A DNA stretch of 64,000 nucleotides from Dyadobacter sp. NIV53 (GCF_019711195.1 NZ_CP081299.1:1488001-1552000), one strand, 5' to 3'. Shown: positions 18,157-27,892, counted from the stretch's first letter. Notes: a model not told the origin generated them from the sequence alone. A program made the numbers and translations.

Positions 18157-18299
18157 TTTCTTTTTTGTTAATACTGCAATTAGCTTACACCTGATTTTCT
18201 TAATACTGGAATTACTTTACAAGTATAGTATAAGCCTTTTTCTAATCTAAATTTTGCGGCTGTAATTTGCTACTGGCTTTGAACATTATTTCTTGTAAT

Positions 18300-18320
18300 C
18301 CCCCCTCATTAAAATGGGGG
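18300..18320. other. hairpin in the IS downstream region
   Basis: CCCC T CAT TAAA ATG GGGG can form a stem with one bulged T and a TAAA loop. It lies 35 bases after orfB in the transcribed direction and may terminate or protect the transposase mRNA; no strong T-run follows. Confidence 0.4.
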
Positions 18321-18354
18321 TTATAAGAAACAATGTGGAGATCGAACTGCCATA

Positions 18355-19269
18355 TCATACTTCGATAGGCTCAGATGGACTTTTCTTTTTTCGATGGTAT
18401 CGTTTCCAACGCTTTGATAATAACCCTTCATGAGCATGCGCCTGGTCAGGTGTTAAGTAATCGATACTTGCGTGGGGCCGTTTGCTGTTATAAATCTGAA
18501 TAATCTTTGTGATAGCCTTCAATGCTTCTTTATGATTTTGGTAAATCCGTTTTGGATAAAATTCATTCTTTATAATTCCGTTTACCCGTTCTGCAAGTGC
18601 ATTGTCATAGGGACTACCACTTTGAGTCATACTGATTGCAATATTTTCATCCTCTAAAATCTTCACATATTCTGCTGAGCAATACTGTATTCCTCTGTCG
18701 GAATGGTGGATCAGGAAATATGGTGAATCACGTTTTAATCCCTCAACAGCCATCTTTAAAGCGTTAACACAGCCCACTGCTTCTAAGGTATGATAAAGAC
18801 AGTATCCTACAATTTTCCTTGAAAATGCATCTGTTATTAGACTTAGGTAACTAAATCCCTCCAAGGTTCTGATATATGTTATATCGCTCACCCACAGTTG
18901 ATTCGCTCCGGTTACTTCCAGCCCTTTAATCAAATTAGGGTACTTTTTTAACCAGTGATGGGAATCTGTTGTCTTTACAAACCGCCTCCTTCTGCGGATT
19001 AAGAGGCCATGAAATCGCAACAATTCGAACAACTGATCTCTTCCAATTTTAATACCGTGTTGCTCCAAGTCAGGCATTAATAGAAAAAGTAGTTTTCTGG
19101 TTCCCATCAGTGGAATATCGATCCGGTACTCTCTGACTAACGTCAAAACCAGCATGTGAGCTATGGATGTTTTCTTTTCATGCGCTGCTGCATCGTAGTA
19201 AGCCTGACGTGTAACACCAAACAGTTCACAGAGACTTCCAAGGCTTTCCTGTGGATGTTTCTGTCTCAT
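18355..19269 (-). CDS. IS3-family transposase OrfB (DDE integrase core)
   Basis: A 304-residue catalytic subunit. An HTH_21-like N-terminal part (about 40-105) precedes the rve integrase core (about 115-270) with all three acidic residues visible: Asp in LWVSDITYI, Asp in IHHSDRGIQY and Glu in NALAERVNGI. The C-terminal YNSKRPHASIDYLTP is typical of the family. Its frame is open upstream of this ATG to the slippery site at 19299-19293, so the active enzyme is probably the OrfAB fusion (joint KKAWYQTVKKMRQKHP). The enzyme cuts and circularises the element. Confidence 0.93.
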   Translation of the reverse strand: MRQKHPQESLGSLCELFGVTRQAYYDAAAHEKKTSIAHMLVLTLVREYRIDIPLMGTRKLLFLLMPDLEQHGIKIGRDQLFELLRFHGLLIRRRRRFVKTTDSHHWLKKYPNLIKGLEVTGANQLWVSDITYIRTLEGFSYLSLITDAFSRKIVGYCLYHTLEAVGCVNALKMAVEGLKRDSPYFLIHHSDRGIQYCSAEYVKILEDENIAISMTQSGSPYDNALAERVNGIIKNEFYPKRIYQNHKEALKAITKIIQIYNSKRPHASIDYLTPDQAHAHEGLLSKRWKRYHRKKKSPSEPIEV

Positions 19270-19274
19270 TTTCT

Positions 19275-19667
19275 TTACTGTCTGGTACCAGGCTTTTTTC
19301 TGATCTTAATGTGAAGTTCTTGTTCGCTGACTTCGATCATGGTCTGCAATCCGCTAATTTTAAGGTTAGCTTTTTCAAGTTGCTTCGTTAAATCCTGCAC
19401 CTGTTTGGCAAGAATCCTTGTCTTTGAACTTTCAGTCATATCGCTGATGGCCTCTTCTGCCACCTCCTGTGGCTTTATATTAAACGAAGAAAAATCAGTT
19501 ATCCATGCACTAAGAGTGTTTCGACTCAGACCGTATTTTTTTGCACAAGCTCTCTGACCAATTAATCCCGAATTTACTTCATGGACAATCTTCCTTTTTT
19601 CCCTCTCGCTTAAACGCTCGTAAGGTTTTCGATTTTTGACCGTAACTTTCTTCCCATTTGTTTTCAT
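19275..19667 (-). CDS. IS3-family OrfA (helix-turn-helix DNA-binding protein)
   Basis: A 130-residue protein with an N-terminal HTH (about 18-60, with RACAKKYGLSRNTLSAWI) that recognises the IS ends, followed by a leucine-zipper-like coiled coil (about 88-120) used for multimerisation. Its stop lies 5 bases before the OrfB ATG in a different frame. Near its end the codons AAA AAG preceded by A make the slippery heptamer. Confidence 0.9.
   Translation of the reverse strand: MKTNGKKVTVKNRKPYERLSEREKRKIVHEVNSGLIGQRACAKKYGLSRNTLSAWITDFSSFNIKPQEVAEEAISDMTESSKTRILAKQVQDLTKQLEKANLKISGLQTMIEVSEQELHIKIRKKPGTRQ
19293..19299 (-). promoter_or_regulatory. programmed -1 frameshift site of the IS
   Basis: On the minus strand A AAA AAG is in the OrfA frame. 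A -1 slip here enters the open OrfB frame and skips the OrfA stop. A palindrome CTGGTACCAG follows 2 bases later and could act as a small stimulatory stem. This is the standard way IS3-family elements make OrfAB. Confidence 0.8.
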
Positions 19668-19744
19668 CCTTTTCTGCTTTAGTGTAAAGCTATATCAGGA
19701 CAATACATTCAGGTTAGCAGGAAGTGATTCTGCTTGTAAACTGC

Positions 19745-19752
19745 TACCTTTG
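19745..19752 (+). promoter_or_regulatory. candidate -7 element of cvfB
   Basis: TACCTTTG fits TAnnTTTG and stands 25 bases before the cvfB start. The IS ends only 37 bases upstream, so the promoter probably survives the insertion but its upstream region is changed. No TTG at the -33 position. Confidence 0.4.
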
Positions 19753-19776
19753 CAGCACAACATAGCAGAATAGAGC

Positions 19777-20616
19777 ATGCTTTTTATAGGAAAATACAAT
19801 ACCCTCACCATTGAAAGGGTGACCAGCGTAGGAATGTACCTGAGCGATGTAGAAGGAGAAGAGGTTCTTTTACCCAATCAGTATCTGACGGACGAGATGA
19901 AAGTCGAAGACACTATTAAAGTGTTTGTGTATCTCGATTCAGAAGATCGCCCGGTAGCCACCACTGAAACACCCAAGATTATCCGCAATGAATTTGCCTT
20001 TTTGCAGGTAAAGGATGTTTCCGAACACGGTGCCTTTTTAGATTGGGGACTCATTAAAGATCTTTTTGTCCCATTTCGTGAGCAGAGCGTTCCAATGGAA
20101 ATTGGTGAATGGCATGTCGTTTTCCTATATCTTGATCAGAAATCTTCCCGTTTAATTGCATCAACCAAAATTGACCGTTTTCTTGAAAATGAAAGGCTTA
20201 CTGTAAAGGAAGGTGACCAGGTTGATCTTTTGATCTGGCAAAAAACGGATTTGGGTTACAATGCCATTGTAAATCAATACCATAAAGGCCTTATTTACGC
20301 CAATGAAGTTTTTAAAGACCTGAAAGTAGGTGATGCCCCCAAAGGATATATCAAGAAAATCAGGCCTGAAAACAAACTTGATATCAGTCTGCAGAAATCA
20401 AGTGTTGAACAAATTGAACCTGCTGCCCAGCAAATTCTGGATGAATTAAAAAAAGGAGACGGATTTCTAAATTTATCAGATCACAGTTCACCCGAAGAAA
20501 TTTACAAACGTCTCGAAGTAAGCAAGAAAGTTTTCAAAAAAGCAATTGGCGGTTTATACAAAAGTGGGACAATTCGCATCGCTGAAGAAGGGATTTATTT
20601 AATACAGGAGGACTGA
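19777..20616 (+). CDS. cvfB: CvfB-like S1-domain RNA-binding protein
   Basis: A 279-residue cytoplasmic protein with the CvfB arrangement: tandem S1-like OB folds (about 1-60, 65-135 and 145-215; for example VSEHGAFLDWGLIKDLFVP) and a C-terminal winged helix (about 220-279, with SPEEIYKRLEVSKKVFKKA). Members bind RNA and affect gene expression; the exact target is unknown here. The IS insertion ends about 70 bases upstream. Confidence 0.88.
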   Translation: MLFIGKYNTLTIERVTSVGMYLSDVEGEEVLLPNQYLTDEMKVEDTIKVFVYLDSEDRPVATTETPKIIRNEFAFLQVKDVSEHGAFLDWGLIKDLFVPFREQSVPMEIGEWHVVFLYLDQKSSRLIASTKIDRFLENERLTVKEGDQVDLLIWQKTDLGYNAIVNQYHKGLIYANEVFKDLKVGDAPKGYIKKIRPENKLDISLQKSSVEQIEPAAQQILDELKKGDGFLNLSDHSSPEEIYKRLEVSKKVFKKAIGGLYKSGTIRIAEEGIYLIQED

Positions 20617-20750
20617 GGTGCAATTTAGGGCTGACTTCTTTGAATCAATTCAGTATTTTGTGATTATAGTCGACAAGACAAAAGGAGATATATTTAAAAG
20701 ATAGTAATTAAATAAATTTCTAACAAATAGATTAGATTTCATAATTACTG

Positions 20751-20783
20751 AAAAAGCCTGACAGGATTGCTGACAGGCTTTTT
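20751..20783. terminator. bidirectional terminator between cvfB and the amidohydrolase
   Basis: A perfect 10-bp stem AAAAAGCCTG/CAGGCTTTTT with a 13-base loop gives T-runs on both strands and serves the convergent genes on either side. Confidence 0.85.
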
Positions 20784-20803
20784 CGGTAATTCTACTTACT
20801 CTT

Positions 20804-22140
20804 CTACTTCTTCCCATATTTTACCTTATACTTCTCATAAAGGCGTTTTTGTTTATCATCCAGATTCACTTTCCCACCTTTGATAAATACCATCTGAACA
20901 ACGTTGCCACGCATATCCAGTACGTCTCCGTCTGAAACTATAAAAGAGGCTTGTTTACCTTTTTCCAACGTTCCGACCTGATTACTAATTCCTGCAATTT
21001 CAGCTGCATTTTTGGTAATAAATTGTAATGCCTCGTCGGAAGTAACATTACCAAAACCGGAGGAAGTACCGGCCAAAAATGCCAGATTCCGTGTTCTCCA
21101 CCATTCGTCTGAATAAGTTACAGCTACTTTCACACCTGCTTTATATAATATTCCGGGTAATTCGTAAGGTAAATAAACATTTTCATCCACACCGTTTGGC
21201 AACCGGTGTGTTTGATTAAGAATTACCGGCACCTGATTCTCTTTCAAAACCGATGCAACTTTATAGGATTCATCCCCGCCGACAATGACCAACTTTTTCA
21301 CTCCAAATTCCTTAACAAACTTGATTGCTTCAACGATATCCTTCGCGTAATCAGCACGAACATACAAATTCGCTGTACCTTCAAACAATGGTTTCATTGC
21401 TTCCAAACGCAGATTTTTGATAGCAGGATTATTTCCTTCCCTATAAGCTTTCGCATCAGAAAATGTGGAACGAAATTCATCAAGAATCTCCTGGCGTTTT
21501 TCATTTCTTTTTACAGAAACGGTGAAATCATCATAATTAAAGCTGCTGGCTAAAAATGCCGGCCATGTCATCCAGATCCCATCATCCTTTTTCAAAACTG
21601 CATCTTCCCAATTCCAGCCATCTGTATAAAAAACGGATGAAGAACCAGAGATTGTCCCCCTTGCGGAACTGCCTGAGAAAGTAAAATCCCATTCCCTCTT
21701 AAAGTCGGAATTACCTCTGAATCTGTATTATAAGCTACCAATGCACGCACATGCGGATTAATTTGTCCTACTTCCGCATAATCCAGCGTTGCTCTTACTG
21801 ATGCGATTTCCTGAAGGCCCACAGTTGTATTCAAGGAAATCAGGCCTGGAAAAATGTGCTTGCCTTTGACATCAATAATTTCTAAATCTCCCTTTCCCCA
21901 TATACTACCGACTTGATCACCTGGAAGAACCATTGTAATAATTCCTTTATCAAAACCCAAAATGCCATTTTCAATAACCTGGCCATTTCCGGTATGAATT
22001 GTTGCTCCTGTTAATACAATCGGTTTGGTCTGAGGTAAAGCCGGGGCAGGATTTTGTGCCTGAATATTTTGTAAACAACATGCTAGAATTACGACAAGAT
22101 GTATTATCCCGTTTATTATTTTATATTTTTCTACTTTCAT
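20804..22140 (-). pseudogene. secreted amidohydrolase-like protein, frameshifted
   Basis: Two minus-strand frames form one protein of about 445 residues. The first (22140-21592) has a signal peptide ending near NIQAQ and the beta-sandwich start VLTGATIHTGNG; the second (to 20804) carries the barrel and the final NQVGTLEKGKQASFIVSDGD typical of amidohydrolases. Near the junction the first frame should continue as GGTISGSSSVFYTDGW, which needs one more base in the C-run 21656-21660 (plus strand). The usual metal-binding HxH after the PGLI segment is replaced (PGLISLNTTVG), so it may not be a normal hydrolase even if repaired. It lies 36 bases downstream of the 1009-residue paralogue, in one transcription unit. 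Confidence 0.8.
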
Positions 22141-22176
22141 CTGAGACTGATTTGAAATTTATTGCAAAACTGAAAA

Positions 22177-25100
22177 TTAATTTCCCGCTTCGTGTTCAGT
22201 ATGTATTCCTACAATATCCTCACAATGCCACATTTTCGGTTGTGTAGTCTGAGGTTTTTGTGTTGGTTTACCTTCTGCTTTGTCACTCAGCATTTTCTGA
22301 ATTAATTTTTCGCGTTCAATGATCATGGATTTTTGCTTATCCTCATCTTTTTTGCGGTCAAAATACACAGTTCCTTCTATCATCGTAAACTCAGGACGCG
22401 CATAAACAGAAAGAGGATTGGCATTCCATAATACCAGCTCAGCATCTTTACCCGGTTTTACACTTCCCAATTTGTCATCTACATGAAGCAATTTGGCTGG
22501 ATTAAGGGTTACCATTTTCCATGCATCTTCCTCCGGAACACCACCATACGCTACTGTTTTGGCAGCTTCCTGATTTAGCCTGCGAGCCATTTCAGCATCA
22601 TCCGAATTGATTGCTACCGTAACTCCTTCATGGAACATCAGTGCTGCATTGTAAGGAATAGCTTCTTTTACCTCCATTTTATATGCCCACCAGTCCGCAA
22701 AAGTCGAACCGCCAATTCCTCTTTTAGCCATTTTATCAGCAAGTTTATACCCTTCCAGAATATGTGTAAAAGTATTAATCCTGAATTTCAGTGAATCCGC
22801 AACGGACATCAGCATATTGATCTCCGACTGCACATAGGAATGACAGGTTATAGATCTTTCATTCGCGAGGATTTCTGCCAGAGCATCCAGCTCAAGATCT
22901 CTTCTTGGTGCATTTATCGATGCTTTCTTAACGTTGGAGTTGTAAGTTTTCCAGCTTTGCGCGTATTCCCTGGCTCTGATAAAATGATCATAATAAACCT
23001 GCTCCACCCCCATTCTGGTTTGTGGAAAACGGACTCTTGCCACATCTCCCCAATTGGATTGTTTTACGTTTTCTCCAAGGGCAAACTTGATGGTTTTTAC
23101 TTCTGGTATCAACATTTCAGACTGGCTGGCTCCCCATTTCAGCTTGATCAGAGCACTTTGCCCTCCGATTGCATTAGCAGAACCGTGTAATAAATGGGAA
23201 GTCGTTACACCGCCTGCCAACTGACGGTAAATATTAATATCATCCGGATTGATCACATCGCTCATTCTTACTTCGGCAGAACTCGTTTGCCCTCCTTCGT
23301 TGATGGTAAACAACGCAATATGTGAATGCTCATCAATAATACCGCTCGTAAGATGTTTACCTGTTCCGTCAATAGTTCGGGCTCCTGTAGGTACTGTCAG
23401 CAATTTTCCAAGTTTTGCGATTTTCCCGTTTTGTACCAGTACATCCGTATTCTGTAAAATACCATCCTTTTCATTTGTCCAGACGGTGGCATTTTTAATC
23501 AAAATGGTTTCGGGCTTAGGTAACTCTTCATTTCCAAAACCGACAAAAGGATATACGACTTTACCCGTTTCCTTTGGTGCAGTGGTGCTCGAATCCTTAA
23601 CTGCAACTGCTTTGAACGGCTCCGAAACTGTGGCAGTCCATGAAAATACAGATCCGTTTGGCATCACTCCTTCACCTGCTAATCCACCATTATCAAACCA
23701 GCCAGTAAGACGAATAATCTCCTGTTTTTTCTTGTCTGGTTGATAAGTCAAGGTTAGCAACTCATTGGTCAGTATAGCTTTCGGAGTGATTTTTATTGTA
23801 TCCTGCAAAATCACTTTATACTCAGGCTTTTCCGGTGAACCGCTAATTTGCAGTTTTCCTGTTGGTTGGTTATTGAGTCGTAAAGAATAAGTACCACGAA
23901 GGTCAGGTGCATTCAATGGTGCTATTATAAATTTTTTACCCTGAATCCAGTTTTCATAAATAACATTATCCTTACTGAACAGATCCTCAGAAGTAATCAA
24001 AAAGTTAGCCAGTAAACCTGCCTTCAAACTTCCCACCTGGTTTTCAGCTTTAATCAGACTGGCAGGCAACGTTGTCAGTGCTTCCAATGCTTTTTCTTTT
24101 GGCAATCCATATTCTATAGCTGTTCTGATATTTTTCCAGAAGTCCGCTTTATTTTTTAACCCGGCCGTTGTCAGTGTAAATGGAATTGCTGCTTTTGCAA
24201 CTTCAGCTGTATTTTTTGGAGCCAGTTCCCAATGTTTCAATTGCGCCATACTGATCAGATCAGCATCCCATGGATCAGCCACATCATAAGCTTCCGGAAA
24301 AACAAGAGGAAGAATCAAAGTCGCTTTGGTAGCTTTTATTTCGTTTAAACGCTGATATTCATCTCCACCACCTTTGATAATGTACTGAATACCAAATTCG
24401 TCTCCGATTTTATCCGCTCGTATCAAACTGTATTTATCATTGGTTTCAAAAAAAGAAGGCAATGTTTTAAGCTGGTTAAATACTTCCAGTGACAAGTTCA
24501 TTTCCAGATTTTTACCACTTTTAGCATACCAGTCAGCATCATAATAATTCTGGCGCAACAAGGCAACAACTCCCATCACAGATGAAGGGTAGGTTTGGGC
24601 GGAAGTTCCTTTGCTAAATGAGAAATGTGCAGAGGCTTTTCCATTCAGTAAAGCCTTATTTGCAGATTCGTCAGTAAGTGTCAGAACAGCTCCGCTTCCT
24701 CTTACAATCCCATCGTGTGCGTGAGCGAGTACGGTTCCAAATCCTATTTTGCGCAGATCCACTGCCTTTTTTACATCAGGAATAAAAAGCTGACCCGCAT
24801 CTGTTTCGGGCTGAATTGCCTGGTTCCATCCAAAGGCACCTTTTTTATTGGATTCCAATTGCGGTGTTTGTCGTCCTCCAGCCCGTCTTTCAATTTTCAC
24901 TTCCGGCATTCCGTAATCAGAATCCAGATCAATGAGCGAAGGATATATATATTTTCCTTTCAGATCTACAATTGTCGTTCCGGAAGGAATTTTTACTGAC
25001 TTATTTACTTCCTTAATGATTCCATTCTCAATAAGCAAAGTCCCATTTGAAATAGTTGTCTTCGAATCAACAACAATGTTGGCGTTGGTAAATGCATAAC

Positions 25101-25206
25101 GTCCGGCCCTTTCGTCATAGGCGCCGTTTCTGGGGAAAGTCTCCTGTGCCTTGCATATTACACTCATTGCAAGTACAGCTACTAACGTTGATATTTGTTT
25201 AAGCAT
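22177..25206 (-). CDS. secreted two-module amidohydrolase family protein
   Basis: A 1009-residue exported protein (signal ending near ICKAQ) made of two amidohydrolase-like modules. The first (about 20-450) lacks the HxH metal pair (PSLIDLDSDYG). The second (about 565-980) keeps it in GIIDEHSHI near 625, with later His residues (ITCHSYVQ, FTHILEGYK) and the Asp in VAINSDDAEM, and ends with the LGSVKPGKDAELVLWN signature. Between them lies a beta-rich part (about 435-545). It should act in the periplasm or be surface-bound on an amide, peptide or cyclic substrate that cannot be named. It is first in an operon with the degenerate paralogue. Confidence 0.85.
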   Translation of the reverse strand: MLKQISTLVAVLAMSVICKAQETFPRNGAYDERAGRYAFTNANIVVDSKTTISNGTLLIENGIIKEVNKSVKIPSGTTIVDLKGKYIYPSLIDLDSDYGMPEVKIERRAGGRQTPQLESNKKGAFGWNQAIQPETDAGQLFIPDVKKAVDLRKIGFGTVLAHAHDGIVRGSGAVLTLTDESANKALLNGKASAHFSFSKGTSAQTYPSSVMGVVALLRQNYYDADWYAKSGKNLEMNLSLEVFNQLKTLPSFFETNDKYSLIRADKIGDEFGIQYIIKGGGDEYQRLNEIKATKATLILPLVFPEAYDVADPWDADLISMAQLKHWELAPKNTAEVAKAAIPFTLTTAGLKNKADFWKNIRTAIEYGLPKEKALEALTTLPASLIKAENQVGSLKAGLLANFLITSEDLFSKDNVIYENWIQGKKFIIAPLNAPDLRGTYSLRLNNQPTGKLQISGSPEKPEYKVILQDTIKITPKAILTNELLTLTYQPDKKKQEIIRLTGWFDNGGLAGEGVMPNGSVFSWTATVSEPFKAVAVKDSSTTAPKETGKVVYPFVGFGNEELPKPETILIKNATVWTNEKDGILQNTDVLVQNGKIAKLGKLLTVPTGARTIDGTGKHLTSGIIDEHSHIALFTINEGGQTSSAEVRMSDVINPDDINIYRQLAGGVTTSHLLHGSANAIGGQSALIKLKWGASQSEMLIPEVKTIKFALGENVKQSNWGDVARVRFPQTRMGVEQVYYDHFIRAREYAQSWKTYNSNVKKASINAPRRDLELDALAEILANERSITCHSYVQSEINMLMSVADSLKFRINTFTHILEGYKLADKMAKRGIGGSTFADWWAYKMEVKEAIPYNAALMFHEGVTVAINSDDAEMARRLNQEAAKTVAYGGVPEEDAWKMVTLNPAKLLHVDDKLGSVKPGKDAELVLWNANPLSVYARPEFTMIEGTVYFDRKKDEDKQKSMIIEREKLIQKMLSDKAEGKPTQKPQTTQPKMWHCEDIVGIHTEHEAGN

Positions 25207-25382
25207 AAGGTTTGTTTAGTATTAATTCTATTACACAATATACGGGTTAAAATAACTAAATGCCGAAAGCTGAAAAGCATTCTGGGAAACAATACAATTT
25301 GCGCAGGGAATTTTTATGTTCATTCGCTTTTTCGCATCTTGTACCAACATTATTAAAGATCCAAAACTCTAAACTGAACAAG

Positions 25383-25679
25383 ATGACTTACGAACAATTC
25401 ACTGAATCTTTGACTCAATCCTCCCCGCCTGATCATATTTCTGTCTTATTGCAGGCACTTTGGTATGATGCAAATGGGGATTGGGAAGCAGCTCATAATA
25501 TTGCCCAGAGCAGCGAAGGCACCCGTGCTTACGATCACTTGCACGCCTATCTGCATCGGGTAGAAGGCGATACATGGAATGCAGGCTACTGGTACAGACG
25601 TGCGGGCGCCGAAGTATTTAAAGGTTCCCTGAAAGAAGAATGGCAAACACTGGTACAGTCGCTGCTAAAAAATACCTGA
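25383..25679 (+). CDS. conserved small hypothetical protein
   Basis: A 98-residue soluble protein beginning MTYEQFTESL. ATG at 25383 was preferred to 25260 because the extra 41 residues look non-coding. It is rich in aromatic and charged residues (QALWYDANGDWEAAHNIAQ, WNAGYWYRRAG), a pattern seen in short conserved proteins of Bacteroidota and Proteobacteria without known function. No signal or membrane segment. Confidence 0.75.
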   Translation: MTYEQFTESLTQSSPPDHISVLLQALWYDANGDWEAAHNIAQSSEGTRAYDHLHAYLHRVEGDTWNAGYWYRRAGAEVFKGSLKEEWQTLVQSLLKNT

Positions 25680-25766
25680 TATTAAAAGACCATTAAAATA
25701 AAGTTTGGGATTAAACCTTCACAGATCATCTGTCTCTAAGCATGGTACTTTAAAAACTACAAAACC

Positions 25767-26123
25767 ATGAGAAAAGGATTGATTGCCATGCTATTGGCAT
25801 TTGCTAGTTTTTCCGCTATTGCTCAGCGTCCAGATAATAATATTTCCGCTGAAAAAAGAGCCGAAAATCAGACTAAAATAATGACTGACAGCTTAAAGCT
25901 TTCGGCAGACCAGCAAAAACAGATTTACACGCTACATCTGGGCCGGGCTAAACAAATGGAGGAAATGAGAAGTTCAGCCAATGCGGACAGGTCAAAAATG
26001 AGGGAGTCCATGGAAGCATTTAATACAGAGCTATCCAAAGTATTAACTCCGGAACAACAGGAAAAATACAAAGCAATGATGGAAGCACGCCGTAATAACC
26101 GTGGCGGCGGAGCAAGAAACTAA
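25767..26123 (+). CDS. small periplasmic Spy/CpxP-like or DUF4890-like protein
   Basis: A 118-residue exported protein: signal peptide MRKGLIAMLLAFASFSAIAQ, then a helical, charged domain with repeated LTPEQQ-like motifs (LKLSADQQKQIYTL near 46 and VLTPEQQEKYKAMM near 92) and a Gly/Arg/Asn-rich tail. This is the form of small periplasmic chaperone-like proteins. The exact family is uncertain. Confidence 0.75.
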   Translation: MRKGLIAMLLAFASFSAIAQRPDNNISAEKRAENQTKIMTDSLKLSADQQKQIYTLHLGRAKQMEEMRSSANADRSKMRESMEAFNTELSKVLTPEQQEKYKAMMEARRNNRGGGARN

Positions 26124-26136
26124 GTTCAACGTCAAG

Positions 26137-26186
26137 AGTTCAGAGTTTAAAGTTCAGCGACATATTTGAACCTTGAACTCTGAACT
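26137..26186. terminator. long hairpin between convergent genes
   Basis: Arms 26137-26156 and 26167-26186 pair over 20 positions with two mismatched or G-T positions and a 10-base loop. It separates the periplasmic protein gene from convergent prfC and can terminate on either strand. Arms are built of repeated GTTCA/TGAAC units. Confidence 0.6.
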
Positions 26187-26196
26187 TTCAACTTCC

Positions 26197-27792
26197 TTAA
26201 AAAGCTACTTCCGTTTTGAATTCAGAAGTAAAATGGAAATGGATTGCTGGATTATTTTCTCTGTTCATTCGGATCATCCATTCAGATTCTGCTAAAAATA
26301 CCGGATTGCGGTCTTTATCATAAGCAATCTGATTTCCCTTCAAACGAATAAACTGGTCCATTGTCGCTTTATCGTCCGCTGTCAACCAGCAGGCACGTAT
26401 TGTATTCATTGGAACCCAGCGGCATTTAGCGCCATATTCATGTTCCAAACGATACTGAATTACATCAAATTGAAGTTCTCCTACTGTTCCAACAATTTTC
26501 CGGTTCCCCAGATCCAATGCAAATAGCTGCGCAACACCTTCATCTGTAAGCTGTTGAATACCTTTTTCCAATTGTTTGGATTTCATCGGGTCAAGATTAA
26601 TCAGCTCTTTAAAAATCTCCGGAGAAAAACTTGGAATACCTGAGAATTGCAGTTTTTCGCCTTCTGTGAGCGTATCTCCGATTTTAAAAGTACCGGTATC
26701 ATAAAGCCCTACAACATCTCCCGGGAAACCTTCATCCATAACACTTTTGTCAGATGCCATAAAGGTAAAAGGACTCGAAAAACGAACATCCTTATTCAAA
26801 CGGACGTGTTTATAGAATTTACCCCGTTCAAATTTTCCTGAGCAAATTCTTAAAAATGCGATCCTGTCACGGTGACGAGGGTCAAGATTGGCGTGTATTT
26901 TGAATACAAAACCTGTAAACTTAGGTTCTGTTGGTTCTACTTCGCGAACGTCTGTTGGACGTGGCTGAGGAAATGGAGATATCTGGCAAAAAGTATCCAA
27001 TAACTCTTTTATACCAAAATTGTTGATGGCACTACCAAAAAAGACCGGAGCAAGTTCACCTTTATGATATGCTTCTTCCGAAAACGGATCGTAAACGCCT
27101 TCTACCAGTTCAACATCCTCAATCAGTTGTTTTGCATCACGTTCTCCAACCAGATCAGCCAGATTTTCATCTTCCAGATTTACTTTGGCAACGTTCCTTT
27201 CAATTTTGGTTTTATTGATCTTAAAGAAATATAACATTTGTTCATACAAACTGTACACTCCTTTAAACTCCATTCCCATATTAATCGGCCAGGTTAACGG
27301 CCGCACACGGATTCCTAGTTTCGTTTCAAGCTCGTCCAGCAATTCGAATGGATTACGCCCTTCCCTATCCAGTTTATTCACAAAAACGATAACCGGAGTA
27401 TTGCGCATCCGGCAAACTTCCATCAATCTTTCTGTTTGTTCCTCAACTCCTTTTACGCAGTCGATTACCAGAATAACACTATCCACAGCCGTAAGTGTCC
27501 TGTAGGTATCTTCTGCAAAGTCCTTGTGACCAGGTGTATCTAAAATATTGATCAGCAAGTCATTGTATTCAAAAGTCATGACTGATGTAGCAACAGAAAT
27601 TCCCCGTTGCTTCTCGATTTCCATGAAGTCGGAAGTAGCAGTCTTTTTAATTTTATTAGATTTTACTGCACCAGCTGTTTGAATTGCACCTCCAAAAAGC
27701 AGCAATTTTTCAGTTAGCGTAGTCTTTCCGGCATCCGGGTGACTGATGATTGCGAATGTGCGCCGCTTTTTTATTTCTTTTAAATTACTCAT
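26197..27792 (-). CDS. prfC: peptide chain release factor 3
   Basis: A 531-residue translational GTPase that removes RF1/RF2 from the ribosome after termination. GTPase motifs are complete: G1 HPDAGKTT (18-25), G3 DTPGH (85-89) and G4 NKLD (139-142). The length and the RF3-specific C-terminal part (EHEYGAKCRWVP) distinguish it from EF-G. It is monocistronic, with a candidate promoter upstream. Confidence 0.96.
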   Translation of the reverse strand: MSNLKEIKKRRTFAIISHPDAGKTTLTEKLLLFGGAIQTAGAVKSNKIKKTATSDFMEIEKQRGISVATSVMTFEYNDLLINILDTPGHKDFAEDTYRTLTAVDSVILVIDCVKGVEEQTERLMEVCRMRNTPVIVFVNKLDREGRNPFELLDELETKLGIRVRPLTWPINMGMEFKGVYSLYEQMLYFFKINKTKIERNVAKVNLEDENLADLVGERDAKQLIEDVELVEGVYDPFSEEAYHKGELAPVFFGSAINNFGIKELLDTFCQISPFPQPRPTDVREVEPTEPKFTGFVFKIHANLDPRHRDRIAFLRICSGKFERGKFYKHVRLNKDVRFSSPFTFMASDKSVMDEGFPGDVVGLYDTGTFKIGDTLTEGEKLQFSGIPSFSPEIFKELINLDPMKSKQLEKGIQQLTDEGVAQLFALDLGNRKIVGTVGELQFDVIQYRLEHEYGAKCRWVPMNTIRACWLTADDKATMDQFIRLKGNQIAYDKDRNPVFLAESEWMIRMNRENNPAIHFHFTSEFKTEVAF

Positions 27793-27892
27793 GTATTTTT
27801 TGTATCAATGAATGATGAAGATTATCAACCAGAACTCACAGTTTTACTCCATCAATCAAAGGAATATATTCTGTCTTTTTATAAAATTTGCA

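Larger units (their letters stand above)
18100..19707 (-). mobile_element. complete IS3-family insertion sequence
   Basis: The 1608-bp element is bounded by imperfect 26-bp terminal inverted repeats: TGTATCGTCCTGA... at 18100 and the complement of TGTATTGTCCTGA... ending at 19707, matching at 20 of 26 positions without gaps. Both ends are flanked by the same 3 bases, TTC (18097-18099 and 19708-19710), which is the target-site duplication expected for IS3. It carries orfA and orfB on the minus strand joined by a frameshift signal. A second, internal copy of the end sequence lies at 18131. Intact ends and genes suggest a recent insertion between tolC and cvfB. Confidence 0.92.
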
